From Actinomycetes bacterium (lineage in GTDB: Bacteria > Actinomycetota > Actinomycetes > Actinomycetales > Cellulomonadaceae), in the NCBI GenBank assembly GCA_023425905.1, contig JAFABT010000117.1, forward strand, positions 1 to 12,340: a stretch of 12,340 nt of DNA, in the 5' to 3' direction. The notes beneath the pieces are model-generated. The model did no database searches. It was not told where the DNA came from and worked only from the letters and a program-made list of their open reading frames with translations. The position numbers were made by a program, and so were the translations under genes. Shown here piece after piece: positions 1 to 7,162 of this stretch. Within the stretch, counting starts at the first letter, position 1. Each line of letters starts with the position of its first letter.

Positions 1-39
1 AGGAGGGCCGGTCGGGATCACCACCCGACCGGCCCTCCT
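1..39 (-). terminator. Strong hairpin terminator after aroC
   Basis: A perfect inverted repeat has arms at 1-16 and 24-39, giving a 16-bp G/C-rich stem with the 7-nt loop at 17-23. It begins 26 bases past the aroC stop codon. Any U-tract for the minus strand would lie left of base 1, outside the window. A hairpin of this strength next to a stop codon is a typical actinobacterial intrinsic terminator. It could also serve a convergent plus-strand gene off the window. Confidence 0.85.
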
Positions 40-65
40 CGTGTGCGGTGCTCCCGCCTGGCGTC

Positions 66-1283
66 TCAGCGCTGCAGCTCGGGGATCGCCTCAAGGTAGG
101 ACGTGACGTTCCGTCGCGTCTCGGCGAGCGAGTCGCCGCCGAACTTCTCGAGGACCGCGACGGCGAGCTCGAGCGCGACCATGGCCTCCGCGACGACGGC
201 GGCCGGAGCGACCGCGCAGACGTCGGAGCGCTGGTGCTGGGCCTTGCTCACGTCGCCCGTCGACGTGTCGATCGTGTCGAGCGCCTTGGGCACGGTCGAG
301 ATCGGCTTCATCGCTGCCCGCACGCGCAGCACCTCGCCGTTCGACATGCCGCCCTCGAGGCCGCCGGCGCGGTTCGTCCGGCGGCGCACCCGCCCATCCT
401 CACCACGCTCGATCTCGTCGTGCGCCTGCGTGCCGCGCCGGGTCGCGGTGCGGAAGCCGTCGCCGACCTCCACGCCCTTGATCGCCTGGATCCCCATGAG
501 CGCGGCGGCGAGGCGCGCGTCAAGGCGCCGGTCCGCGTGGACGTACGAGCCGAGACCGCTCGGGACGCCGTAGGCGAGCACCTCGACGACTCCCCCGAGG
601 GTGTCCCCCGCCGCCTGGCAGTCGTCGATCTCCGCGACCATCGCGGCGGACGTCGGGCCGTCGAAGCAGCGCACAAGGTCCGCGTCGAGCGCAGCGACGT
701 CGTCCGGACCAGGCATCTCCGCGTCATCGGGCACCGCGACGGGACCGATCGCGACGACGTGCGAGACGAGCCGGATCCCGGCCGCCTGCTCGAGGAAGCG
801 CGCGGCGACGGCGCCGAGCGCGACACGCGTGGCCGTCTCCCGCGCGGATGCACGCTCGAGCACCGGGCGGGCGTCGTCGAAGCCGTACTTGCGCATGCCC
901 ACGAGGTCCGCGTGCCCAGGCCGCGGCCGGGTGAGCGGGCGATTGCGGGCGATCTCGCGCTCGTCGCCCGTGCCGGCGTCGATGAGCAGCGCCTCGGGCG
1001 GTACGGGGTCCGCAGACATGACGTCGACCCACTTGGGCCACTCGGAGTTCGCGATCTCGATTGCGAGCGGCCCGCCCTGGCTCACGCCGTGCCGGAGCCC
1101 GGCGAGCACCCGGACCTCGTCCTGCTCGAACTTCTGGCGCGACCCACGGCCGTATCCGAGCCGGCGGCGCGCGAGCGCGTCGCGGATGTCCTGCGACGTC
1201 ACCTCGACTCCGGCCGGCAGCCCTTCGACGATGCCCACGAGTGCGGGGCCGTGCGACTCACCTGAGGTCAACCAACGCAGCAT
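66..1283 (-). CDS. aroC: Chorismate synthase
   Basis: The 405-aa product converts 5-enolpyruvylshikimate-3-phosphate to chorismate, the last step of the shikimate pathway, in the cytoplasm using reduced FMN. Family hallmarks are visible in order: GESHG at residues 8-12 after the N-terminal MLRWLTS, RPGHAD at 121-126, ASARET at 145-150, RAGGLEGGMSNGE at about 305-317, and QRSDVC at 351-356. The C-terminus ends in NVTSYLEAIPELQR. Length matches actinobacterial AroC (about 390-410 aa). The ATG at 1283 is chosen because the conserved family N-terminus begins there and GGGAGGAT lies about 6 nt upstream. The frame stays open much further upstream, but that translation is the antisense-like Arg/Ser-rich type and overlaps pilO. 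A terminator sits between pilO and this gene, so aroC probably has its own promoter in the 115-bp gap or receives read-through. Confidence 0.98.
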   Translation of the reverse strand: MLRWLTSGESHGPALVGIVEGLPAGVEVTSQDIRDALARRRLGYGRGSRQKFEQDEVRVLAGLRHGVSQGGPLAIEIANSEWPKWVDVMSADPVPPEALLIDAGTGDEREIARNRPLTRPRPGHADLVGMRKYGFDDARPVLERASARETATRVALGAVAARFLEQAAGIRLVSHVVAIGPVAVPDDAEMPGPDDVAALDADLVRCFDGPTSAAMVAEIDDCQAAGDTLGGVVEVLAYGVPSGLGSYVHADRRLDARLAAALMGIQAIKGVEVGDGFRTATRRGTQAHDEIERGEDGRVRRRTNRAGGLEGGMSNGEVLRVRAAMKPISTVPKALDTIDTSTGDVSKAQHQRSDVCAVAPAAVVAEAMVALELAVAVLEKFGGDSLAETRRNVTSYLEAIPELQR

Positions 1284-1338
1284 GCGCACATCCTCCCAGA
1301 CGGGCGGGTGGGGCGGCGCCGCCGCCCAGTCTACGAAA

Positions 1339-1372
1339 CCGCCCGGGCAGGGCCTGAGCCCCGCCCGGGCGG
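1339..1372 (-). terminator. Terminator after pilO
   Basis: Arms CCGCCCGGGC (1339-1348) and GCCCGGGCGG (1363-1372) form a 10-bp stem. After one mismatch (1349/1362) four more pairs form around a CTGA loop (1354-1357). On the minus strand the stem is followed by a short T-rich run (TTTCG). It starts 27 bases past the pilO stop, so it probably ends the pilMNO transcript. The rest of the 115-bp gap holds a small GC hairpin (7-bp arms 1311-1317 and 1321-1327) and the aroC ribosome binding site. Confidence 0.75.
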
Positions 1373-1398
1373 CGGTCGTGCGTGTGCGAGGGTCACGT

Positions 1399-2217
1399 CT
1401 ACTTCTTGATGACCACCGGGTCGTAGACATTGCGCGAGCCCTTGGGAAGGTCGCCCGGCTTGATCGGGACCACTGGCTCGTCGAGCCTCGGCGTGAGCTT
1501 GTCCTCGAGGACGAAGATGAGACCCGAGTAGGCCAGCTCGACGTCGCCGAGCGCGGTGTCAGGGCGACCGCCAGTCGCGTCCCGCTTCTCCTGGAAGAGG
1601 ATCTGCAGCCCGTTCGCGACGAAGAGCCGGTCCAGGCCCGTCTGCAGGTCGCCGACGAACCGCTCGGCGTCCTTGGGATCGCCAACGACGGAGAACCCGA
1701 TCGGAACTGCGACGAGGCCCTGGAACCGCAGGTCGGGCAGCGCGAGCCGCTCCTCGGCCGTCTTGCTCGTCGGCGTCGGGCTCGGCGTCGGCGACGGCGA
1801 GGGCTTGTCGTCCTTCTTCTTGTCGTCCTCGTCCGTCGCAGGGGCGACCGGAGGCGGCGTGTACGTAGGCACGACGTCGACGGCGCCGCTGCCGACGGAC
1901 GCCGTGATGACGAGGTCGTACTTCTCGGCACGCTTGGCGACCTCCGCGTACAGCGCGTCGAGCTGCAGCTCGGTCGGGAGCATGACGCGCACCGCGGCGA
2001 GCTCTGCCTTGTACTCGTCGATCCGCTCGAAGTCCTTGCGGAGCTTGGCCACCTGCAGGCTCGTGAGCTCGTTGCGCTGCTCTTGCGCCTCCGCGTCAGA
2101 GTTGATCGTCGCGGCCTCGTCGAACTTCGGGCCCGCCGCGAGGAACCACACGGCGACTGACAGCAGCAGGCTCATGATCACCGCGCCGGCGATCCATGTC
2201 GTGGACTTGGCGTTCAT
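1399..2217 (-). CDS. pilO: Type IV pilus inner-membrane alignment protein PilO-like
   Basis: The 272-aa product is bitopic. It has a short cytoplasmic N-terminus, one membrane segment at about residues 8-28, a helical/coiled-coil stretch at about 40-75 (many E, K, R, Q), then a two-part extracytoplasmic region that in the family folds as a ferredoxin-like domain. PilO pairs with PilN in the assembly subcomplex that links the motor to the pilus. An unusual linker at about 121-156 is proline-rich, then acidic/lysine-rich (DEDDKKKDDK), then SP/TP repeats, dividing the two halves. The ATG at 2217 is chosen because it overlaps the pilN TGA by one base (TGATG) and has GGAGAAGAGG just upstream. PilO sequences diverge widely, so the call rests on topology, length and position after pilM and pilN. 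Confidence 0.85.
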   Translation of the reverse strand: MNAKSTTWIAGAVIMSLLLSVAVWFLAAGPKFDEAATINSDAEAQEQRNELTSLQVAKLRKDFERIDEYKAELAAVRVMLPTELQLDALYAEVAKRAEKYDLVITASVGSGAVDVVPTYTPPPVAPATDEDDKKKDDKPSPSPTPSPTPTSKTAEERLALPDLRFQGLVAVPIGFSVVGDPKDAERFVGDLQTGLDRLFVANGLQILFQEKRDATGGRPDTALGDVELAYSGLIFVLEDKLTPRLDEPVVPIKPGDLPKGSRNVYDPVVIKK

Positions 2218-2912
2218 CAGCCCTCTTCTCCTTCGACCGGGACGGATGCAAAGCGCTTGGCCCATGCCTGCTCGGTGAACTGCACCGAGCCGTTGACGAC
2301 GTAGTAGCGGTCGTCGTCGGCCTCGGCGACGGTCGAGTCAGCGATGAACGTGTCAGCGAACCCGGGCACCGAGTTGAACGCCGTGATGAGCTTGGCGATG
2401 TCCGGCGGGGTCTTCGCGCGGAGCACGAACACGGCCGAGCCGGCGCGCCCGCCGTAGAGCGATGTCCCCGACGCCTCCGGCGGCTGGATCGGCGAGGCAC
2501 CCGTGATCGTCAGCGAGTCGACGCTCACGTCCTTGGGCAGCACGGCGTTGATGGCCTTGAGGTACGGCTCCCAGAGGATCTCCGTGCTCGTACCGAAGAC
2601 GAGCGCGTTCTTCGCGTTCGCCAGCTCACCGAGCACGATCGGCACCTCGGCGTACTTCGCCTGCTCGACCGCGAGGCGTCTCGTCTCGTCCTGCGCGTCG
2701 GCGAGCCGCTGGTCGGCGTCGGCCTTCTGCATGAAGGCGAGCGCGTAGACCGCGGCGAGGACGACGACGACGACGACGCCGTAGATCGCGAGCCACCGGC
2801 CGACGACCTTGAGGCCGCGCGCGGCCCGCACCGACGGCGGCAGCAGGTTGACCTGCGGCATGCCCTGGCCGTCGAGCGGCCCGGACTGGGAGCGAGAACG
2901 TGACGGGCTCAT
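2217..2912 (-). CDS. pilN: Type IV pilus assembly protein PilN
   Basis: The 231-aa product is an inner-membrane protein whose cytoplasmic N-terminus docks on PilM and whose extracytoplasmic part pairs with PilO. Residues 20-26 (QVNLLPP) match the PilM-binding INLLP-type motif. One membrane segment follows at about 40-61 and includes a run of six valines. A helical region at about 63-95 and a compact C-terminal domain complete the usual PilN plan. The ATG at 2912 forms an ATGA overlap with the pilM stop, indicating translational coupling. A later ATG at codon 18, just before the motif, is a possible alternative that would drop an Arg/Ser-rich tail. The 3' end overlaps pilO by one base. Confidence 0.92.
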   Translation of the reverse strand: MSPSRSRSQSGPLDGQGMPQVNLLPPSVRAARGLKVVGRWLAIYGVVVVVVLAAVYALAFMQKADADQRLADAQDETRRLAVEQAKYAEVPIVLGELANAKNALVFGTSTEILWEPYLKAINAVLPKDVSVDSLTITGASPIQPPEASGTSLYGGRAGSAVFVLRAKTPPDIAKLITAFNSVPGFADTFIADSTVAEADDDRYYVVNGSVQFTEQAWAKRFASVPVEGEEG

Positions 2913-3973
2913 GCGGCCACCCCGTATGCAAGGCCCACCGCGACGGTGAGCAACGACTCGTACCCGCTGAGCGAGCCGCGGTCGACGGTCTTGCCGACCC
3001 GCACGCTCGAGATCGGGTCGCCGAGCGAGACCGGAAGGCGCGTCACGCTCGACAGGTACTGGCCCAGGCCCGGAAGGTGCGCGCCCCCGCCGGTGAGCAC
3101 GACGACGTCCACGCCAGAGCCCGGGTGGTTGGAGGTGTAGAACGACAGCGTGTTCCGCACGGCCTCGACGAGGCTGTTCGTCGTCGCCATGACGGCGTCG
3201 GCGGCGGACTCGTAGCCGGGCGCCGCCTGGAAGCCGACGCCGAGGTCGCGCTTGACCTGCTCCGCCTCGGCATGGGCGAGCTGCATCGTCGAGGCGACCG
3301 CCTCCGTCGTGTCCTGACCGCCCGCACGCAGCAGCCGGACGAGGCGCGGCACCCCGCCCGTCGCGATCACGACGTTCGTCGTCCGCGCGCCGATGTCGAC
3401 GATCGCGACCGTGCGCTGCAGCAGGTCGCCCCGGGCGAGCGCCCGGACGAGCGCGAAGGAGTTGAGGTCGACCATCGTCGGGAGCAGGCCCGCACCCTCG
3501 GCCGCGAGGACGTTCGTCGTCACGGAGTCGAGCGGCGCGGCGACGAGCATGCCGACGACCGTGCGGCCGTTCTCGCCGTCGTACTCACCGGTCGGGTAGT
3601 AGTCGAGCAGCGCGTCGCTCACCTGCATCGGGAGCATCTCGCTCACCTGGTACTTGAGCGACGCCCGCAGCTGGGCCATGGGCATGCTCGGCAGCTCGAG
3701 ATCACGCACGACGATGCGGGGGTTGCCCACGCCCGTGACGACCTCGCGGGTGTCGAACTTGCCCGTCGTCCACAGGGTCCGCAGCGCGGAGCCCACAGCA
3801 TCCTGATCGGCGACCTCGCCGTCTCGGACCGCCCCGTGCGGCAACGGTACGTGCGCGACGCGGGTGAGCGTCGGCTGGCTCGTCGCCGAGGGTCCGCCGC
3901 TGCCGAACTCGAGCTGAGCGGCGCGAACTCCTGTCGTCCCGATGTCGAGTCCGACAACTCGAGTGCCTGCCAC
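2909..3973 (-). CDS. pilM: Type IV pilus assembly protein PilM, actin-like ATPase
   Basis: The 354-aa product is a cytoplasmic, FtsA-like nucleotide-binding protein that recruits PilN and connects the pilus alignment complex to the assembly motor. Actin-fold motifs are visible: phosphate-1 at residues 7-15 (VGLDIGTTG), phosphate-2 at 190-203 (IVDIGARTTN), and the adenosine motif at 293-302 (LTGGGAHLPG). The C-terminal GYESLLTVAVGLAYG is also typical of PilM. Length equals the family norm of about 350. The start is GTG at 3973, where VVGLDIG begins after five residues; GAGGAG lies about 5 nt upstream. The gene starts a pilMNO block after a 113-bp gap from pilD, and that gap carries a promoter-like element. 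Confidence 0.95.
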   Translation of the reverse strand: MAGTRVVGLDIGTTGVRAAQLEFGSGGPSATSQPTLTRVAHVPLPHGAVRDGEVADQDAVGSALRTLWTTGKFDTREVVTGVGNPRIVVRDLELPSMPMAQLRASLKYQVSEMLPMQVSDALLDYYPTGEYDGENGRTVVGMLVAAPLDSVTTNVLAAEGAGLLPTMVDLNSFALVRALARGDLLQRTVAIVDIGARTTNVVIATGGVPRLVRLLRAGGQDTTEAVASTMQLAHAEAEQVKRDLGVGFQAAPGYESAADAVMATTNSLVEAVRNTLSFYTSNHPGSGVDVVVLTGGGAHLPGLGQYLSSVTRLPVSLGDPISSVRVGKTVDRGSLSGYESLLTVAVGLAYGVAA

Positions 3974-3993
3974 GCGGTCTCCTCAACGTTCGT

Positions 3994-4009
3994 CGCCCCG
4001 AGCGGGGCG
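3994..4009 (-). other. Small hairpin in the pilM 5' leader
   Basis: CGCCCC (3994-3999) and GGGGCG (4004-4009) form a 6-bp stem with a 4-nt loop, about 20 bases upstream of the pilM start. If transcription starts from the element at 4022-4052, this hairpin would sit at the extreme 5' end of the mRNA and could stabilise it. No T-run follows on the minus strand, so I do not call it a terminator of pilD. Confidence 0.4.
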
Positions 4010-4021
4010 GTGACTACTCAC

Positions 4022-4052
4022 ACCTCATCGGGCGCTGACCCGCCGTTCTTGA
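4022..4052 (-). promoter_or_regulatory. Sigma-28-like promoter candidate for pilMNO
   Basis: Read on the minus strand, TCAAG (4052-4048), a 15-nt spacer (4047-4033) and CCCGATGAGGT (4032-4022) lie in the pilD-pilM gap. The same two boxes with the same spacing occur upstream of pilA. The downstream box resembles the -10 element of FliA/SigD/WhiG-family promoters (GCCGATAA type) and the upstream box resembles their TAAA -35 element. A start near 4015 would give a leader of about 40 nt. The rest of the gap contains only the small hairpin at 3994-4009 and the pilM ribosome binding site. Confidence 0.6.
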
Positions 4053-4086
4053 GCAGTCCGATCCTTTTGCCCTGAATCGCGTCGAC

Positions 4087-4887
4087 CTACAGGCCCATGA
4101 CGCTCAGATAGGCCTGCCAGATGCGCTCTCCGGCGGTGATGCCGACCCAGGCGCCAAGGAACATCCAGGGCCCGAACGGCACCTTGCTCGCCCGCGTCGC
4201 GCGACCCGTGACGATGAGCGCGATGGAGAACAGGCCCCCGACGAGGAACGCCGCGAAGAACCCGATCGCCACGGCCGCCCAGCCGTACCAGCCGAGGACG
4301 AGCCCGAGCACGCCGGCGAGCTTGACGTCGCCGAGACCCATCCCCTTGGGGTACGCGAGCACCATGAGCGCGTAGGCCACGAACATCGCGAGGCCGCCCA
4401 GCCCGGCGCCGAGAAGCCGGCCCCACGAGGCGTCCGATCCTGGCGACCATGCCGCGAGGGCGAGCAGCGCCGCGACGACGACGTAGGACGGCAGCACGAT
4501 CGCGTCAGGCAGCCGACGGTGATCGAGGTCGATCAGCGTGAGCGCGACCGTCACGGCCGCGAGATAGAGCAGCGCCGGGAGCACCCAGGAGGCACCCGCC
4601 CACCACGTCACCGCCGCGAAGGCGAGACCGGTTCCCGCCTCGACGAGCGGGTAGCGCGAGGACACCGGGGCGCGGCAGTCACGGCAGCGACCGCGCAGCA
4701 CGAACCACGACACGACCGGCACGTTGTCCCACGGACGAATGTGGGCCCCGCAGCCCGGGCACGCGCTGGGCGGCGAGACGATCGACTCACCGCGCGGCAC
4801 CCGCCAGATGACGACGTTGAGGAACGAGCCGATGAGCAGGCCGAAGACGCCCGCGAGGATCACGGGGGCCCAGCCGGGGACGTCCAT
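4087..4887 (-). CDS. pilD: Prepilin peptidase / N-methyltransferase PilD
   Basis: The 266-aa polytopic membrane protease (family A24) cleaves class III prepilin leaders after the conserved glycine and, in bifunctional members, N-methylates the new N-terminus. Visible features in order are GSFLNVVIWRVPRGE at residues 20-34, a cytoplasmic cysteine tetrad Cys43/Cys46 and Cys68/Cys71 (CPGC and CRDC, as in methylating PilD/GspO enzymes), RYPLVE at 78-83, LIDLDHRRLPD at 118-128 with the first catalytic Asp, and GMGLGDVKL at 182-190 with the second (Asp187). Both catalytic regions look intact. ATG at 4887 overlaps the preceding stop by one base (TGATG). A GTG one codon upstream is equally possible. 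There is no clear Shine-Dalgarno, so translation is probably coupled to the upstream PilX-like gene. It is the dedicated processing enzyme for the four prepilins here. Confidence 0.96.
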   Translation of the reverse strand: MDVPGWAPVILAGVFGLLIGSFLNVVIWRVPRGESIVSPPSACPGCGAHIRPWDNVPVVSWFVLRGRCRDCRAPVSSRYPLVEAGTGLAFAAVTWWAGASWVLPALLYLAAVTVALTLIDLDHRRLPDAIVLPSYVVVAALLALAAWSPGSDASWGRLLGAGLGGLAMFVAYALMVLAYPKGMGLGDVKLAGVLGLVLGWYGWAAVAIGFFAAFLVGGLFSIALIVTGRATRASKVPFGPWMFLGAWVGITAGERIWQAYLSVMGL

Positions 4888-6464
4888 CACGGGCCCGTCG
4901 AGCCGATCTCACGCTTGTAGACGACCTGGACCTCCATGCCCGCGCCCGCGACGGGCATCTCGGGGAAGAGGTCGACGCCCGGGATGCCGACGCCGCGGAA
5001 GGTCACGTTGAGGTTGTTCTGCAGCTTGACCGACTTGCCGTAGACCTGGCCGTGCAGGCTCACGTTGTTCGACACGGACACGTCGCACGGGGAGTACAGG
5101 AACGTGTTGACCGTCGGACCGCCGAAGTTCACGGTCGAGTTCACCTCGATCTTGCCCGCGGTGCCCGAGCACTCGGCGACGCCGTTCGGGTTCGTGTCGG
5201 GCACGATGAGCCAGAGCGTGTACGGGTTACCGTCCGCGCTCACGACGTTGACCGTGTTCGTGATGTTGAACGACCGGGCGAAGATCACGAGGTCCCCGCG
5301 CAGTCGCAGCGTCGCGTCCTGGATGCGGAAGCCGTTCGTGCACGCGCGGGCGTCGATGATCGTCTTGCCGTTGGGGCTGCGCACCGGTCCGTTCATCGAC
5401 CAGTTCGGGCGGGAGATCTGCGTGCCGCACGGATCGCCGCTGCGGAAGGGCACCCACGGCTGCGCGCCATTGTTCTCGGCTTCACCCTTGAGCCACTGGG
5501 CGAAGGACGTGGCGGTCGAGTACCCGGCCCAGTCGCCGGGCGCGTAGGTGACCTCGGGGAGCGGGACCTTCGTGATCTGAGAGGGCGGCGCCCACCCCGG
5601 AGTGACGGTGCCGCCGACGATCCCGGTCATGCCGCCGCCGGTCGAGTTCGAGATGCTCCCCGACGCCGTGAGGTTGCCGTCGACGCGCGCCTGGGTGCCG
5701 TTCATCGTCGCGTTGCCCGAGTAGACGTAGCCGTCGCCCTGGATGCGGCCCTGGTGCATCGTGAGGTTGCCCTTGACGCGGACGTCCTTCTCGACGGTGC
5801 AGTTGTTCGACATCGCGAGCCTGCCGTCGGCGACGAAGAGCCGCCCCTTGATCGACACGTTGCTGTTGCAGTCGACGTCGCCTCCGTCGATCCACACATC
5901 GGCGTCCGAGTCGGGCTCGTCGTCGCTCAGCGTGAAGTTGTTCGTGATCGTCCCGATCGCGTACGAGGAGAAGATCGCCGCACCGGCTCCCGGCTCCGTG
6001 AGCGGGTCGAGGAGCACCTTCGCCTGGACCGTCCGCGTCGGGTCGATGCCGTCGCCCGCGAGCTCTCCGCTGCCCGCGGTCGCGGTGATGACCGCGGAGG
6101 CGGGAGTCGCCGCGAGCACGCCGTCCGCGCAGGCGATCGCATTGTTCGCGTCGTCGTAGTAGGTGATCGTCGCGCTCACGACCGTCTCGTTCACCGCCGA
6201 GGAGACGAGCTTCGTGCCGCTCGCAGGCCACGTGCACGGGGTCTGCGTCTCGAGCACCCCGTAGAGGTGGTCGACCGCGCCCTCCGCGCCGTGCACCTGC
6301 ACCGTGCGGGCCCGGTCGCGCCCGGCGTCGTTCGTCACGATGACGGCTTGAGCGACGACGACGGCCGTGAGCATCATCCCGATGATCGCGACCGACACGG
6401 CAGCGACGAGCGCGCTTCCCTCATCGCTCGCGAGCAACGCTCGACGGATCCTGTTCATGGTCAT
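4887..6464 (-). CDS. Large PilX-like minor pilin, possible beta-helix surface domain
   Basis: The 525-aa product begins with a PilX-type prepilin segment: a basic start (RIRR, residues 5-8), then DEG|S with predicted cleavage after Gly16 and a hydrophobic helix at about 18-41. Glu at mature position +5 is missing (Ala21), as is common in PilX/GspK-type proteins. Two regions rich in short Asn/Gly/Val repeats follow, about 190-290 (VSIKGRLFVADG, VRVKGNLTMHQG, ARVDGNLTASGS) and about 440-495 (NNVSLHGQVYGKSVKLQNN). They suggest stacked beta-strand coils like a beta-helix or bactofilin. Between them lies an unassigned domain with several cysteines. Typical PilX is under 200 aa, so this is a large modular form, plausibly at the pilus tip. 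ATG 6464 is supported by AGGAA 6 nt upstream; ATG 6458 is an alternative. It overlaps pilD by one base. No exact family was recognised for the C-terminal domain. Confidence 0.78.
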   Translation of the reverse strand: MTMNRIRRALLASDEGSALVAAVSVAIIGMMLTAVVVAQAVIVTNDAGRDRARTVQVHGAEGAVDHLYGVLETQTPCTWPASGTKLVSSAVNETVVSATITYYDDANNAIACADGVLAATPASAVITATAGSGELAGDGIDPTRTVQAKVLLDPLTEPGAGAAIFSSYAIGTITNNFTLSDDEPDSDADVWIDGGDVDCNSNVSIKGRLFVADGRLAMSNNCTVEKDVRVKGNLTMHQGRIQGDGYVYSGNATMNGTQARVDGNLTASGSISNSTGGGMTGIVGGTVTPGWAPPSQITKVPLPEVTYAPGDWAGYSTATSFAQWLKGEAENNGAQPWVPFRSGDPCGTQISRPNWSMNGPVRSPNGKTIIDARACTNGFRIQDATLRLRGDLVIFARSFNITNTVNVVSADGNPYTLWLIVPDTNPNGVAECSGTAGKIEVNSTVNFGGPTVNTFLYSPCDVSVSNNVSLHGQVYGKSVKLQNNLNVTFRGVGIPGVDLFPEMPVAGAGMEVQVVYKREIGSTGP

Positions 6465-6481
6465 CACTTCTTCCTCGCGCA

Positions 6482-7150
6482 CTACGGGGACGGGACGTTC
6501 GCGCAACGGTCGGACGGGTAGCCGAACACGGTGTTCCGGCCGGTGAGCACCGACGAGATCGTCGAGGCGTTGGAACGGTCGAGGGCCTGAGAGTCCTTGA
6601 CCCAGAGCGAGACCCGCACCGACTGCGCGGCCGACGAGCCCGCCGACGCGGTTCGCTCGAAGGGGCGCGCAGCGGACGGGTTCGACGCGCGCTGGTCGAC
6701 GATGCCGCGCGCGACTGCCTGCCAGCCCTCGACGAGGCCCGTGCTCGCCCACGCGGGGTCCCACGACCGGTACTGCAGCTCGCCCTGGTCGACGCCGTCG
6801 GTGAAGATCACGCGCCACTGCGCGCACTCGAAGACGCCGTCGGCCTGGGTGTAGACGCGCAGCGAGTAGCCGGGTTCGACGCCTGAGTCCCCCACCGTCT
6901 CCGCCAACGGGTCCGAGATGACGTTGCCGGAGCGCACCTGGCGGTCGATCTGCATGAGGCCGATCCGCAGCTGCTCCGTCTGACGCACGCGTCCAAGGTT
7001 GTCCGCGGTCTGCTGGGTCACGGTGATGAGGATCGTGAACACGACCGCGAGCAACCCGGTCATGATCGACATCGCGACGATGAGCTCGACGAGCGTGTAG
7101 CCGCCGTCGCGCTCGTCACGCTCGTCGCTCGCCGACACGTCCTCGGCCAT
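6482..7150 (-). CDS. PilW/GspJ-like minor prepilin
   Basis: The 222-aa product has a class III prepilin N-terminus. The leader ends in DGG, predicted cleavage is before Tyr18, then TLVELIVAMSIMTGLLAVV with Glu22 at mature position +5 and a hydrophobic helix to about residue 46. The globular part contains NLGRVRQTEQLRIGLMQIDRQVRSG (written as a helix at about 51-75), the usual pattern of PilW/PulJ proteins, plus Cys109 and Cys216, which could form a disulfide. The leader is strongly acidic (seven Asp/Glu, two Arg), which is unusual. ATG 7150 is chosen over ATG 7168 because GAGGAG lies 6 nt upstream of 7150. It starts 10 bases past the PilV-like stop and belongs to the same minor-pilin operon. 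It probably joins the priming/tip complex with its neighbours. Confidence 0.85.
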   Translation of the reverse strand: MAEDVSASDERDERDGGYTLVELIVAMSIMTGLLAVVFTILITVTQQTADNLGRVRQTEQLRIGLMQIDRQVRSGNVISDPLAETVGDSGVEPGYSLRVYTQADGVFECAQWRVIFTDGVDQGELQYRSWDPAWASTGLVEGWQAVARGIVDQRASNPSAARPFERTASAGSSAAQSVRVSLWVKDSQALDRSNASTISSVLTGRNTVFGYPSDRCANVPSP

Positions 7151-7156
7151 GGTGAT

Positions 7157-7162
7157 CTCCTC
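7157..7162 (-). promoter_or_regulatory. Ribosome binding site deciding the PilW-like start
   Basis: GAGGAG on the minus strand (7162-7157) overlaps the TGA stop of the PilV-like gene and is followed by a 6-nt spacer to ATG 7150. It lies inside the reading frame that begins at ATG 7168, so the downstream ATG is the likelier start. The overlap of stop and Shine-Dalgarno implies coupled translation. Confidence 0.7.

Noticed and set aside
4054..4063. CAGTCCGATC near the pilM promoter resembles CAGTCCGTTC in the pilA repeat (9 of 10 bases).
   Set aside because: It is a single copy at a different distance from the promoter, and a 9-of-10 match between two gaps of this size is likely by chance.
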